A DNA stretch of 64,000 nt from Solibacteraceae bacterium (GTDB taxonomy: Bacteria; Acidobacteriota; Terriglobia; Bryobacterales; Bryobacteraceae), in contig JAJPJX010000136.1 of NCBI GenBank assembly GCA_021324015.1, positions 124,001 to 188,000 of the forward strand. Direction: 5' to 3'. Positions 50,401-59,341 of this stretch are shown here, piece by piece. The first letter of the stretch is position 1. Each line of letters starts with the position of its first letter. A program made the translations under genes and the position numbers. Under the pieces are notes generated by a model, which saw only the letters and a list, made by a program, of their open reading frames with translations, searched no databases and was not told the DNA's origin.

Positions 50401-50609
50401 TGCCCATCTCGCTGGGCTTAGGCGCCGGAGGCGAGGCGCGGCGCCCGCTGGGCCTGGCGGTGGTGGGCGGGCTGATGTTCTCGCAGTTCCTGACTCTTTA
50501 CCTGACCCCCGTGGTGTACACCTATATGGCGGCCATCGTGGAAAAGTGGAAAGCCTGGAAGGCCACAGAAGCGGCCGCGCCCGAGGCGCTGGAAAGCTTT
50601 CCCTCATGA
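47487..50609 (+). CDS. RND efflux transporter permease subunit, first
   Basis: 1040 aa, twelve-TM HAE1-type RND permease. TTG start with GAGGA 6 nt upstream (47476-47480). FIRRPIATSLIMLAIALFG is TM1; the proton-relay Asp405-Asp406 lie in IGFVVDDAIVMLEN (TM4), and the TM10 Lys is in IGIVKKNAIMQIDFA. Porter-domain loops are typical (GANPDTMASAVATPLERQF). Subfamily style is MdtB/MdtC-like, where two different permeases form a heterotrimer. The next gene overlaps its stop (ATGA). No adaptor or TolC gene is adjacent. Confidence 0.94.
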   Translation: MEISAHFIRRPIATSLIMLAIALFGVLAYRALPVSDLPNVDFPTLVVSASLPGANPDTMASAVATPLERQFTMIAGLDSMISTSSLGNTQVTLQFDLGRDLDGAAVDVETAIAEATPLLPPGMPAPPSFRKYNPADSPVMFLGVFSETLPIWTVDEYAETTIAQRISMVSGVAQVMVFGTQKYAVRVQVDPDRLAARQIGLNEVAGTLQDWNVNIPTGTLYGPQRAFNVQVSGQLMKAEDYRPMIVAWRNGSPVRLEDLARVIDSVEDDKTASWMYLNGHGRKAINLAVMRQPGSNTIEVTDAIRKLLPVFQAQLPPSVQLTIRGDRSVNIREAFHDVQTTMMLTLGLVILVIFLFLRNVSATMIPSLALPFSIVGTFSVMYLLDYSLDNISMMALILSIGFVVDDAIVMLENTVRHLEQGELPMQAALRGSREIGFTIVSMTISLAAVFIPVLFMGGIMGRLLREFAVTICAAILISGMVSVSLTPMLCSRFLRRPGDQSGSFYRVTEFFFQSMLRAYSGSLRWVLNHRPVMLALFLAVLSATGYLYVKVPKGFIPDQDNDQMYVNTEALQGTSFYQMEEYQQKVASIVREDPNVETFMSYVGGNFNGGSNYGRMFVQLIPRRKRQLKADEVLQELRGRLQGIPGMRVYLTLPPAIRIGGHPSKTAYDFTLQGPDTAELYRQAQRFERLAARLPGLQDVNSDLQIKTPRVNVELDRDKAAALALNTADIEGALYSAYGPRWASTIYSPINQYRVLLELEQKYQMHADALSQLYFKSTDGHLIPLNTFCRIWEDAGPQSINHSGQLPSVTISFNLKPGTSLGDAVSAMEELALNNLPDSIRTSFQGTAKAFQSSLKNMGILLLVAIMVVYIVLGVLYESYVHPITILSGLPSAGFGALLTLLLFHVELSIYAFVGLIMLIGIVKKNAIMQIDFALEAERSRGLAPKEAIFQGCVIRFRPIMMTTMAALLGALPISLGLGAGGEARRPLGLAVVGGLMFSQFLTLYLTPVVYTYMAAIVEKWKAWKATEAAAPEALESFPS

Positions 50610-53600
50610 ACATCTCGGAAACCTTCATTCGCCGGCCCATCGCCACCAGCCTGCTGATGCTGGCCATCGCCATGTTCGGGCTGGTGGCGTACCGCTCGCT
50701 GCCGGTAAGCGACCTGCCCAACGTGGACTTCCCTACCCTGCTGGTGACGGCGGCGCTGCCAGGCGCGAGCCCCGACACCATGGCGTCGGCCGTGGCCACG
50801 CCGCTCGAGAACCAGTTCTCGATGATCGCCGGCCTGGAGTCCATGACCTCGGTGAATTCGCTGGGGAACACGCAAGTCACCCTGGAGTTCGATCTGAGCC
50901 GCAACCTGGACGGCGCCGCGGTAGACGTGCAGGCGGCCATCACGCAGGCCTCCCGCCTGCTGCCGCAGGGCATGCCCACGCCGCCCACCTTCACCAAGGT
51001 AAACCCGGCCGATCAGCCCATCCTCTACCTGGCGCTGACCTCTCCCTCGATTCCGCTGTGGACCCTGGATGAATACGCGGAAACGCGCATCGCGCAGCGC
51101 ATCTCCATGGTGACGGGCGTGGCGCAGGTGCAGGTGCTGGGCGCGCAGAAAGACGCCGTACACGCGCAGATGGACCCGCAGGCGCTGGCCACGCGGCAGA
51201 TCGGCATCAACGAGGTGGAGGCCGCGCTGCGCAACTGGAACGTCAACCTGCCTACCGGGGCCATCACCGGACCCAAGCGAGCCTTTACACTGCAAGCCTC
51301 CGGGCAGTTGATGAGCGCGGCGCAGTACCGCCCCCTGGTGGTGGCCTATCGCAAGGGCTCTCCGGTGCGGCTGGAAGAGCTGGGCAAGGTGATCGACAGC
51401 GTGGAGGACGACAAGACCGCCTCCTGGTTTTACAACGCCCGGGGCGGGCAGCGCGCCGTCGTGCTGGCCATCCAACGGCAGCCCGGTACCAATACGATCG
51501 AGGTCACCGACAACGTCAAGAAGCTTCTGCCGGTGTTCAAGCAGGAACTGCCGCCCTCGGTGGTGATGAATGTGTTGTACGACCGCTCGGAGACCATCCG
51601 CGAGTCGTTCAACGACGTGAAGTTCACCATGGTGCTCACGCTGGGCCTGGTGGTGATGGTCATCTTCCTGTTCCTGCGCAACGTTTCGGCCACAGTGATT
51701 CCCAGCCTGGCGCTGCCATTTTCCATCATCGGTACCTTCGCCATCATGTACCTGCTGAACTACAGCCTGGACAACCTTTCCATGATGGCTCTGATTCTCT
51801 CCATCGGCTTCGTGGTGGACGACGCCATCGTGATGCTGGAGAACATCGTGCGGCATATGGAGATGGGCGAGCGGCCGATGCAGGCGTCGCTCGAAGGCTC
51901 GCGGGAGATCGGCTTCACAATCGTCTCGATGACGCTTTCGCTCGCGGCGGTGTTCATCCCGGTGCTGTTCATGGGCGGAATCCTGGGGCGGCTGTTCAAA
52001 GAGTTCGCGGTGACCATCTGCGTGGCGATTCTGATTTCCGGCGTGGTTTCGGTGACGCTCACGCCCATGCTGTGCAGCCGCTTTCTGAAGCCGCCGCACG
52101 AGCAGCGCCGGAGCTGGTTCTACCACGCGACCGAGCGCTGCTTCGAAGGCATGCTGCGGGTCTACGATCACAGTCTGCAATGGGTGCTGCGCTACCGCCC
52201 GGCCACCATGGCGATTTTCGTGGCGGTGCTGGCGGCCACCGCCTGGATGTTCCTGGATATCCCCAAGGGCTTCATCCCGGCGCAGGACACCGAGCAGATG
52301 ATCGCCGTGACCGAGGCGCAGCAGGGCACCTCCTACTACCAGATGGTCCGGGCGCAGAACGAAATCGCCGAAGTGATCCGCAAGGATCCCAACGTAGACG
52401 CGCTGGTCTCGACCGTGGGCGGCACGGCCGCCTCCACGCTGGGCGGCCCGAACTACGGCGAACTGGTAGTGCATCTGAAGCCCCGCAGCCAACGGGAGCT
52501 GCTGGTGGACGAAATCATCGCCGAACTGCGTCCCAAGCTGGCCGCCTTCCCCGGCATGCGCGTGTTTTTGCAGAATCCGCCCACCATTCAGATCGGCGGC
52601 CAGGTGACCAAGAGCCTCTACCAGTTCTCCATGCACTCCCCGGACAAGGAGGAACTGTACCCGCTCTCGAAGAAGCTGCTCGAACGCGTGGCGGCGCTGC
52701 CCGGATTGCAGGATGTGACCAGCGATTTGCAGATTGAAAGTCCGCAGGTGAAGGTTAACATCGACCGGGACAAGGCCGCGGCGGTGCAGGTGAGCCCCTC
52801 GCAGATCGAAAACGCGTTTTACGACGCCTTCGGGCCGCGCTGGGTATCCACGATCTACGCGGCGGTCAACGAATACAAGGTGCTGCTGGAGCTGGAGCCG
52901 CGCTACCAGATGGATCCGCGAGCCATCTCCCTGCTGTACTTCAAGTCTGCCGGCGGCCAACTGATCCCCCTGGATACGCTGGCCAGCGTGGTGCAGGAAA
53001 CCGGGCCGCAGGCCATCAACCACTTCGGACAGCTCCCGGCGGTCACGGTGTCCTTCAACCTGAAGCCAGGCACTTCGCTTGGCGACGTGGTTAGCAAGAT
53101 CGATGCCCTGGCCCAGGAGACGCTGCCCGCCACCATCGGCACCACCTTCGAAGGCGAGGCCAAGGCGTTCCAGAGCTCCCTGGGAAATTTGTGGGTCCTC
53201 CTGATGGTGGCCATCATGGTGGTCTACATCGTGCTGGGCATTCTGTACGAGAGTTACATCCACCCGCTGACCATTCTTTCCGGCCTGCCTTCAGCGGGCT
53301 TTGGCGCGCTGCTCACGCTCTACCTGTTCAAGATCGACCTGAACATCTACGCCTTCGTGGGCTTGATCATGCTGATCGGCATCGTGAAGAAGAACGCCAT
53401 CATGCAGATCGATTTCGCGCTGGACGCTGAGCGCCGCCAGGGTCTGCCGGCGCATCAGGCCATTTACGAAGGCTGCCTGATCCGTTTCCGGCCCATCATG
53501 ATGACCACCATGGCCGCCCTGCTGGGTGCGCTGCCCATCGCGCTGGGCTACGGCGCGGGCGCCGAGGCGCGGCGGCCCCTGGGCCTGGCGGTGGTCGGCG

Positions 53601-53725
53601 GGCTGCTGTTTTCGCAGCTCATCACGCTTTACCTCACGCCGGTGTTCTACACCTACCTGGCGAACTGGCAGACGCGCTTCCACGCCTGGCGCAGCCGGCG
53701 GCAGTTGGCCGAGGCGGTGCAGTAG
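50606..53725 (+). CDS. RND efflux transporter permease subunit, second
   Basis: 1039 aa, paralogue of the preceding permease and translationally coupled (ATGA overlap at 50606-50609). Asp405-Asp406 in IGFVVDDAIVMLENIV are at the same numbers as in the partner; the TM10 Lys is in IGIVKKNAIMQIDFA. The pair most resembles an MdtB-MdtC heteromeric drug/bile-salt pump. Sequence differs enough from the partner (YNARGGQRAVVLA, NVRHMEMGERPM-type loops) for distinct drug pockets. It needs an adaptor encoded elsewhere. Confidence 0.94.
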   Translation: MNISETFIRRPIATSLLMLAIAMFGLVAYRSLPVSDLPNVDFPTLLVTAALPGASPDTMASAVATPLENQFSMIAGLESMTSVNSLGNTQVTLEFDLSRNLDGAAVDVQAAITQASRLLPQGMPTPPTFTKVNPADQPILYLALTSPSIPLWTLDEYAETRIAQRISMVTGVAQVQVLGAQKDAVHAQMDPQALATRQIGINEVEAALRNWNVNLPTGAITGPKRAFTLQASGQLMSAAQYRPLVVAYRKGSPVRLEELGKVIDSVEDDKTASWFYNARGGQRAVVLAIQRQPGTNTIEVTDNVKKLLPVFKQELPPSVVMNVLYDRSETIRESFNDVKFTMVLTLGLVVMVIFLFLRNVSATVIPSLALPFSIIGTFAIMYLLNYSLDNLSMMALILSIGFVVDDAIVMLENIVRHMEMGERPMQASLEGSREIGFTIVSMTLSLAAVFIPVLFMGGILGRLFKEFAVTICVAILISGVVSVTLTPMLCSRFLKPPHEQRRSWFYHATERCFEGMLRVYDHSLQWVLRYRPATMAIFVAVLAATAWMFLDIPKGFIPAQDTEQMIAVTEAQQGTSYYQMVRAQNEIAEVIRKDPNVDALVSTVGGTAASTLGGPNYGELVVHLKPRSQRELLVDEIIAELRPKLAAFPGMRVFLQNPPTIQIGGQVTKSLYQFSMHSPDKEELYPLSKKLLERVAALPGLQDVTSDLQIESPQVKVNIDRDKAAAVQVSPSQIENAFYDAFGPRWVSTIYAAVNEYKVLLELEPRYQMDPRAISLLYFKSAGGQLIPLDTLASVVQETGPQAINHFGQLPAVTVSFNLKPGTSLGDVVSKIDALAQETLPATIGTTFEGEAKAFQSSLGNLWVLLMVAIMVVYIVLGILYESYIHPLTILSGLPSAGFGALLTLYLFKIDLNIYAFVGLIMLIGIVKKNAIMQIDFALDAERRQGLPAHQAIYEGCLIRFRPIMMTTMAALLGALPIALGYGAGAEARRPLGLAVVGGLLFSQLITLYLTPVFYTYLANWQTRFHAWRSRRQLAEAVQ

Positions 53726-53767
53726 GGACGCGACGCGCGCCCGCGGTTCCTTGCGGGAGGCGGCGGA

Positions 53768-55315
53768 ATGCGGTCTACTGTTGTGGTGGCGCAGATCACA
53801 ACCGAAAAGCGGGGCTTGCTGGCCCGGAAGCCGTTACAGGCTATCCTTTCCGAGTCGGAGCGCGAGGACGAGCACAGCCTGAAGCGCGCGCTGGGGCCCG
53901 TGAACCTGGTGGCGCTGGGCATTGGCGCGATCATCGGAGCGGGCATCTTCGTGCTCACGGGCACCGCCGCGGCGCAGTATGCCGGGCCGGCGATCATGCT
54001 CTCGTTCATCCTGGCCGGCGGCGGGTGCCTGTTTGCGGGCCTGTGCTACGCGGAGTTCGCCTCGCTGATTCCCATTTGCGGATCGGCCTACACGTACGGC
54101 TACGCCACGCTGGGCGAGATTTTCGCCTGGATCATCGGCTGGGACCTGATCCTGGAGTACGCCTTCGGCGCCGCCACGGTGGCTTCGGGGTGGAGCGCCA
54201 ACGTGATCCTGCTGGCGCAGCACCTGGGCATCACCATCCCCCCGGAACTGACCGCCACTCCGGGCAGCCTGCTGGTCCAATACAACGGCATCTGGGTGCC
54301 GGCCGCCAGCGTGCCGGAGGGACTGGTGGCCAGCCTGCCGCACGTGACGGCCTCCTTCAACCTGATCGCCTTTCTGGCGATCTGCATGGTGACGACCATC
54401 CTGGTGATCGGCATCAAAGAATCCGCCAACCTGAACACCGCGATCGTGTTCGTGAAGGTGGGCACGGTGCTGGTGTTCATCGGCATTGCGGCGGTCTATG
54501 TGCTGCAACACCCGGCTCTGGCCGCTTCCCACTGGCACCCTTTCGTGCCGCCGAATATCGGTGAGTTCGGCCGCTACGGCTGGTCCGGCGTAGGACGCGG
54601 CGCGGCGGTAATCTTCTTCGCCTATATCGGCTTCGACGCCGTCTCGACGGCCGCGCAGGAGGCCAAGAATCCGCAGCGCGACATGCCGGTGGGCATCCTC
54701 GGGTCGCTGATCATCTGCACCATCCTCTACATCGTGACTTCCGGGCTGCTTACCGGCGTGGTGAGCTACAAGCAGCTCAACGTGGCTGCGCCGGTGGCCT
54801 TCGGCATGGAAGCCATCGGCCTGCGCTGGGGCCAGTACCTGGTTCTGATCGGCACCATCATGGGGTTGAGCACGGTGATGCTGGTGATGCTGCTGGGGCA
54901 ATCCCGGGTGTTCTTCTCTATGTCGAAGGACGGCCTGCTGCCGCAGTGGGCCGGCGCCGTGCATCCGCGCTTCCGCACCCCGTGGATCTCCTCCATCCTG
55001 GTGGGCGCGTTCGTGGCGGTGTTCGCCGCCACGATTCCGATCGGGATTCTGGGCGAACTGGTGAGCATCGGCACGCTGCTGGCCTTCGTGATCGTGTGCG
55101 CCGGCGTGTGGGTGCTGCGCGTGCGGCGGCCGGAGCTGCCCCGGCCCTTCCAGACGCCGCTGGTGCCGCTGGTGCCCATCCTGGGTATTTTCATTTCCCT
55201 GCTGCTGATGGCCAGTCTGCCGCTAGACACCTGGCTGCGCCTGCTCATCTGGCTGGTAGTAGGCCTGGTGATTTACTTCACGTACGGGCGGAAACACAGC
55301 CGCGCGCAGAACTGA
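53768..55315 (+). CDS. APC family amino acid permease (cationic amino acid transporter type)
   Basis: 515 aa with about 12-14 TM helices. The first helix has the APC unwound motif GIGAIIGAGIFVLTGTAA, followed by SFILAGGGCLFAGLCYAEFAS, IGWDLILEYAFG and FFAYIGFDAVSTAAQEAKNP (CAT-type TM6). Likely imports amino acids by proton or sodium symport; substrate not deducible. GGGAGG precedes the ATG by 8 nt. Convergent with the E1 gene across hairpin repeat copy 5. Confidence 0.9.
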   Translation: MRSTVVVAQITTEKRGLLARKPLQAILSESEREDEHSLKRALGPVNLVALGIGAIIGAGIFVLTGTAAAQYAGPAIMLSFILAGGGCLFAGLCYAEFASLIPICGSAYTYGYATLGEIFAWIIGWDLILEYAFGAATVASGWSANVILLAQHLGITIPPELTATPGSLLVQYNGIWVPAASVPEGLVASLPHVTASFNLIAFLAICMVTTILVIGIKESANLNTAIVFVKVGTVLVFIGIAAVYVLQHPALAASHWHPFVPPNIGEFGRYGWSGVGRGAAVIFFAYIGFDAVSTAAQEAKNPQRDMPVGILGSLIICTILYIVTSGLLTGVVSYKQLNVAAPVAFGMEAIGLRWGQYLVLIGTIMGLSTVMLVMLLGQSRVFFSMSKDGLLPQWAGAVHPRFRTPWISSILVGAFVAVFAATIPIGILGELVSIGTLLAFVIVCAGVWVLRVRRPELPRPFQTPLVPLVPILGIFISLLLMASLPLDTWLRLLIWLVVGLVIYFTYGRKHSRAQN

Positions 55316-55338
55316 CCGCTCCCTCTCTGGCCGCTCGG
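55314..55338. repeat. Intergenic hairpin repeat, copy 5 (convergent gap, inverted)
   Basis: On the minus strand it reads CCGAGCGGCC...GGGAGCGGTC, matching the other copies, in the 36-bp gap between convergent APC and E1 genes. Confidence 0.5.
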
Positions 55339-55351
55339 TTGACCGATTGGG

Positions 55352-57385
55352 CTAGTATCGCAAAACCTGCTCGACGGCGGCTTTCACGGATTCGGCCGAA
55401 GGCAGCACCATGGCTTCGAGGCTGGGAGCCGAGGGGACGAAGGAGTCCTGCGCTGCCACGCGAAGGATGGGGGCATCCAGCGCATCGATGCAGTTTTGAG
55501 CCACGCGGGCGGCGATTTCCGCGGCGAAACCCATGGTGAGACTGTCTTCGGAGGCGATCACCAGGCGGCTGGTTTTACGCACGCTGCGGTAGATCAATTG
55601 CTCGTCGAGAGGGATAATCGATCGGGGGTCGATTATCTCCACCGAATAACCCTGCGGCTCGAGTTGGCGGGCGGCCTCGAGCGCCAGATAGATGGCGCTG
55701 CCCCACGCAACTACGGTAACATCCTTCCCTTCCCTGCGGACGCGCCCGCAGCCGAAGGGCACCAGGTAATTGGCATCCGGCTCCGGGGTTTTCGCCTGGA
55801 TGCGCCGGTACAGGCCCTTGTGCTCGAGGAACACGACCGGGTCGGCGGAACGGGCCGCAGTTTTGATGAGGCCCTTGGCGTCGTCCGCGCAACTGGGGAA
55901 CACCACGCGCCAGCCCGGCACGTGGGCGAAGAAGCTTTCGACGCAGGCTGAGTGCCAGGGGCCGCCCTTGATATAGCCACCCACGGCGATGCGCACCACG
56001 ACGGGGCAGGTCCAGGCGCCCTGGCTGCGCCAGCGCACGGTGGCGATTTCATCGCGCATCTGCATGAAGCCGGGCCACAGGTAGTCGCCGAACTGGATTT
56101 CGACGATGGGCTTGTAGCCGGCGATGGCCACGCCGCCAGCGACACCGACGATGCTGGCCTCGGCCAGGGGCGAGTTTTCCACGCGGCCCGGAAAGGCGGT
56201 GGTGAGCCCCCGCGTGACGCCGAAGACGCCTCCCTTGGGATCGGCGATATCCTCGCCCCACATGACACTCTTCGGGTTGCGCTCCATCTCCTCGCGCAGG
56301 CCGTGATTGATGGCGTCGATCATGGTGATCTCACCGGAGGGCAGATAACGCGGGGCAGGCGGCGGGGAGCCGACTGCGGGCTCATCGGAATAAATGTGCG
56401 CCAGGAGATCACGGCCGGAGGGCGCCGGCTGGGCGTCGGCTTCGGCGGCGGCACGATCCACCTCCGCCTTGATCTCGGCGCGCAGCGCATCCATTTCATC
56501 CGCGTTCATCACGCGGTGGCGCAGCAGGTACTGTTCGGTCTGGTAGATGGGATCGCGCTGCCGAAGGGCCTCAAGTTCCTCCGGCGAGCGGTATTTGCGC
56601 TGGTCGTCGGAGGAGGAGTGAGGATCCAGGCGGATGACGTGCGCTTCGATCAAAGCGGGACCTTCGCCACGGCGCAGGCGCTCGATGACCGGGGGGATGG
56701 TCTGGTACATAGGCTCGAACCAGGTGCCATCCAGGTTGTAAGTGGGCATGGCGAAGCCCTGGGCGATGCGGTGCACTTCCGAGCCGGTCTGCACCTCCTG
56801 CGGCACGCTGATGGCATAGCCGTTGTTCTCGACCACAAAAAGGACGGGCAGTTTTTCGCGGCCGGCCCAGTTGAGGGCTTCGAAGAACTCGCCTTCGCTG
56901 GTGGCGCCTTCGCCGGAGGAGACATAAACCACCTGGCCGGCGCCATCGCGCTTCAGAGCGCGCGCCATGCCCACGGCCGGCAGGTACTGCGTGCCGGTGC
57001 AGGCGGTCTGCGCGACGAGTTTCAGCTCGCGGGAAGAGAATTGCTCGGGCATGTTGCGGCCGTTCGAGTTGGGGTCTCCTTCGCGGCTGAGCATGGCCAG
57101 GAAGATGTCCTTGAGCGGCATGCCCAGACCGACGACCACGCCCTTGGAGCGGTAGTAAGTGAAGAACCAGTCATGGCGCGGCTTGAGAAGCATGGTGAGG
57201 CCGACCTGCACTTTTTCGTGCCCGCGCGTGGAGGCATGGAAGGAGCACTTACCCTGCCGGTCGAAGACTTTGAGCCGCTCCTCGACGTAATAGACGGTCA
57301 GCATCTTGCGGTACAACTCGAGCGTGACCGGATGCGGAACGATGATGGGTTCCTGAACTTCCGGATTGGCTGCGGCAGTGGTCAT
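55352..57385 (-). CDS. 2-oxoacid dehydrogenase E1 component, alpha-beta fusion (branched-chain type)
   Basis: 677 aa. Residues about 10-330 are the E1-alpha half: FHASTRGHEKVQVG, FFTYYRSKG, TPP site SSGEGATSEGEF...NNGYAIS. Residues about 350-677 are the E1-beta half: VMWGEDIADPKGGVFGVTRG, NSPLAEASIVGVAGG, HSACVESFFAHVPGW, EIIDPRSIIPLDE. The Mg-binding GDG is GEG here. Fused E1s of this sort decarboxylate branched-chain or related 2-oxoacids, needing E2/E3 not in this window. AGGGGA precedes the ATG; a TACCAT box is near 57400. Confidence 0.92.
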   Translation of the reverse strand: MTTAAANPEVQEPIIVPHPVTLELYRKMLTVYYVEERLKVFDRQGKCSFHASTRGHEKVQVGLTMLLKPRHDWFFTYYRSKGVVVGLGMPLKDIFLAMLSREGDPNSNGRNMPEQFSSRELKLVAQTACTGTQYLPAVGMARALKRDGAGQVVYVSSGEGATSEGEFFEALNWAGREKLPVLFVVENNGYAISVPQEVQTGSEVHRIAQGFAMPTYNLDGTWFEPMYQTIPPVIERLRRGEGPALIEAHVIRLDPHSSSDDQRKYRSPEELEALRQRDPIYQTEQYLLRHRVMNADEMDALRAEIKAEVDRAAAEADAQPAPSGRDLLAHIYSDEPAVGSPPPAPRYLPSGEITMIDAINHGLREEMERNPKSVMWGEDIADPKGGVFGVTRGLTTAFPGRVENSPLAEASIVGVAGGVAIAGYKPIVEIQFGDYLWPGFMQMRDEIATVRWRSQGAWTCPVVVRIAVGGYIKGGPWHSACVESFFAHVPGWRVVFPSCADDAKGLIKTAARSADPVVFLEHKGLYRRIQAKTPEPDANYLVPFGCGRVRREGKDVTVVAWGSAIYLALEAARQLEPQGYSVEIIDPRSIIPLDEQLIYRSVRKTSRLVIASEDSLTMGFAAEIAARVAQNCIDALDAPILRVAAQDSFVPSAPSLEAMVLPSAESVKAAVEQVLRY

Positions 57386-57432
57386 GAAATCCCCTCTGCT
57401 GTTTATGGTACTGCCGCAGGGGCCGGGCGAGG

Positions 57433-59298
57433 TCAGCGGTGCAAGACGGCGAGGGCGTCGAGGTCGAACTGGGGGAACAGGCCGAGGCAGAACAGGTCCG
57501 GCGCGTCCTGATATTCCACGGGGGCGTCGAGCAGGTGGCGCAGGGAACTCATTCCGTTCCGCACGATCACTTCGCGGAAGAGGGCAGGTTCGAGCGCGGC
57601 CGCCACGCGGGCGATCACCTGGGTGCGGATGCCGCTGGTTTCGACGCGCACGGGGCCGGGGCCGAGCCAGCGGGCCAGGGCGATCAACTGTGCCGCTTCG
57701 AGACCCAGCGGGCGATCGCCCACGGCGGCCAGCATCTGGGTGTAGGCCGAGGCGCCGGGATTTTCGGGCGCGGCGTCCCCGGTGAGAAGCAGGTCGGCGG
57801 CCAGCACGCGCTCGCCGCGATTCACGCGATCGGAGACCGCCTCCCCGGCGGCTTTGCGGCCCTTGTCATCGAGCACGATGGTGGCGTGGACGGGGTGCGC
57901 GACGGCGATGGAATGGAGCGCGACGCCGGCGGCGCTCAGGCCGTTGTCAAAATCGAAGCGGTAGGAGAGCGACTCTACGCCTTTGTTTTTGCTGTTGTTG
58001 AGTGCCCAGGCCTTGGCAACCTCCACGGGCCGGTAGCGGACGGTGCGGCCGATCTGGTCGCGGGTGCCGGAAGAGTGCGGGCGGCTATCGGCCAACTGGC
58101 GCGCGAGTCCCAGGATGGTGAGGTTGTTGACCGGGAGACCGGCGGCCAGCTCCTCGACAGTCTTGATCTCGCCGTCCACGGGGATTTCCGGGCCCGGGTC
58201 GGGCCTGCCGAAGTGGCGCGCGAAGAAGCGGTAGGACTGCTGGCGGTTATCGAGCTGATAGTTGTGGGTTCCGGGATCGGTGTTCTCATGCCAGGCGAGG
58301 TTGGCAACTTTTCCGTAGAGCGCAAAGAAGGGCTGGACCTGGTCGAAGATGTAGGGCCTCACCAGCGGGGCGCGGAAACAGCAATCGTCTTCGGCGTTGT
58401 AGATCAGCAGGGTCGGGCGGGGCGCACGCATGGCGGTGAGGTGCGTGAAATCCTGGCTCTCGAGAAAATCCGAAGGATTCTGCTCGATGTCGCCGGTGTC
58501 GGCGGGGCGCTCGATGCGGGAACGCAAGGAGGCGTAACCAGCCACCGGGACGGAGACCGACACGCGCTCATCGAGCGCGCTCAGCACGATGGTTTGCCAC
58601 CCGCCGCCGGAAAGTCCGGTCACGCCCAGGCGGGTGGAGTCCACGTGGGGGTGCTGGGCCAGGTAATCCAGGCCCTTACGCATGGCCAGGTAGAAGAGAC
58701 CAACGCCGTTGGCGCCCACCAGATCCAGGTGGGCCGCATACCAGTGCAGGTTTTCCCTGGAAGAAAGCTCGCCGAAGCTGAACCATTCCAGGTTCAACGA
58801 GACGATGCCGCGGCGCGCTTGATTGATGCAGCGCTTTTGTTTGTACTCGACGGCCTTGCCGGGGGCGCCGACATGGCCGTTCACGTTGAGGATCGCGGGC
58901 GCCTTCCCATCCAGGTGTTCGGGCTCATAGAGGACGGCGCTGGACCAGAATCCGGGCACGATTTCGTACCGCAGCTTGCGCATGCGGTAGCCGCTCGCGG
59001 GGATCACGCCGCGCTCTTCAAAACGCGGAGGCGCCTCGACCCACTCGCGGGGCCAGCCGTGGAAGACGACATCGTCCAGCAGATGCCTGCGCAGGCGGCG
59101 GGACTCGGCGGTCCAGCCATCCGGCGTGGGGTTAGCCGGTAGCGGCGGGGCTTTGCGCAGCAGGTATTCGCGCAACTGGAAGGCCACCAGATCCGGACCT
59201 ACCAGGCGGGGCTCCAGCAGGCGGCGGATCTGCTGGGGATCCGACTGGGCGGCGGCCAGGGCGCAGAACAGAGATGCCGTAGCGAGGAGACGAGACAT
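57433..59298 (-). CDS. Large exported alpha/beta hydrolase (acetyl xylan esterase / S9-like)
   Basis: 621 aa with signal [18 protein letters not shown]. Core hydrolase: [34 protein letters not shown] (nucleophile Ser), [12 protein letters not shown] (Asp) and [15 protein letters not shown] (His). A C-terminal domain of about 190 residues (from [15 protein letters not shown]) is not recognised. ATG at 59298 is chosen over 59310 because a TATAAT spans 59309-59314, so the upstream ATG overlaps the promoter. Probably a carbohydrate esterase in the periplasm. Confidence 0.85.
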   Translation of the reverse strand: MSRLLATASLFCALAAAQSDPQQIRRLLEPRLVGPDLVAFQLREYLLRKAPPLPANPTPDGWTAESRRLRRHLLDDVVFHGWPREWVEAPPRFEERGVIPASGYRMRKLRYEIVPGFWSSAVLYEPEHLDGKAPAILNVNGHVGAPGKAVEYKQKRCINQARRGIVSLNLEWFSFGELSSRENLHWYAAHLDLVGANGVGLFYLAMRKGLDYLAQHPHVDSTRLGVTGLSGGGWQTIVLSALDERVSVSVPVAGYASLRSRIERPADTGDIEQNPSDFLESQDFTHLTAMRAPRPTLLIYNAEDDCCFRAPLVRPYIFDQVQPFFALYGKVANLAWHENTDPGTHNYQLDNRQQSYRFFARHFGRPDPGPEIPVDGEIKTVEELAAGLPVNNLTILGLARQLADSRPHSSGTRDQIGRTVRYRPVEVAKAWALNNSKNKGVESLSYRFDFDNGLSAAGVALHSIAVAHPVHATIVLDDKGRKAAGEAVSDRVNRGERVLAADLLLTGDAAPENPGASAYTQMLAAVGDRPLGLEAAQLIALARWLGPGPVRVETSGIRTQVIARVAAALEPALFREVIVRNGMSSLRHLLDAPVEYQDAPDLFCLGLFPQFDLDALAVLHR

Positions 59299-59308
59299 GG
59301 CAAGGCGC

Positions 59309-59314
59309 ATTATA
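59309..59314 (-). promoter_or_regulatory. -10 element (TATAAT) for the large esterase gene
   Basis: Consensus TATAAT on the minus strand, 10 nt before the ATG at 59298; it overlaps the alternative ATG at 59310. Confidence 0.55.
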
Positions 59315-59327
59315 TCCGGTGGACTGA

Positions 59328-59333
59328 TATTCT
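59328..59333 (+). promoter_or_regulatory. Extended -10-like box (TGATATTCT) for the ROK kinase gene
   Basis: TATTCT with TGA in front, 8 nt before the ATG at 59342; back-to-back with the esterase promoter. Confidence 0.45.
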
Positions 59334-59341
59334 GGTCGGCT

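Noticed and set aside
50522-53263. 913-codon minus-strand ORF opposite the second RND permease
   Set aside because: It is His/Gln/Arg-rich, has no domain, and mirrors the codon-position GC bias of the true gene.
59126-59341. N-terminal extension of the ROK kinase frame
   Set aside because: Overlaps the divergent esterase gene and is not ROK sequence; the promoter and ATG 59342 fit better.
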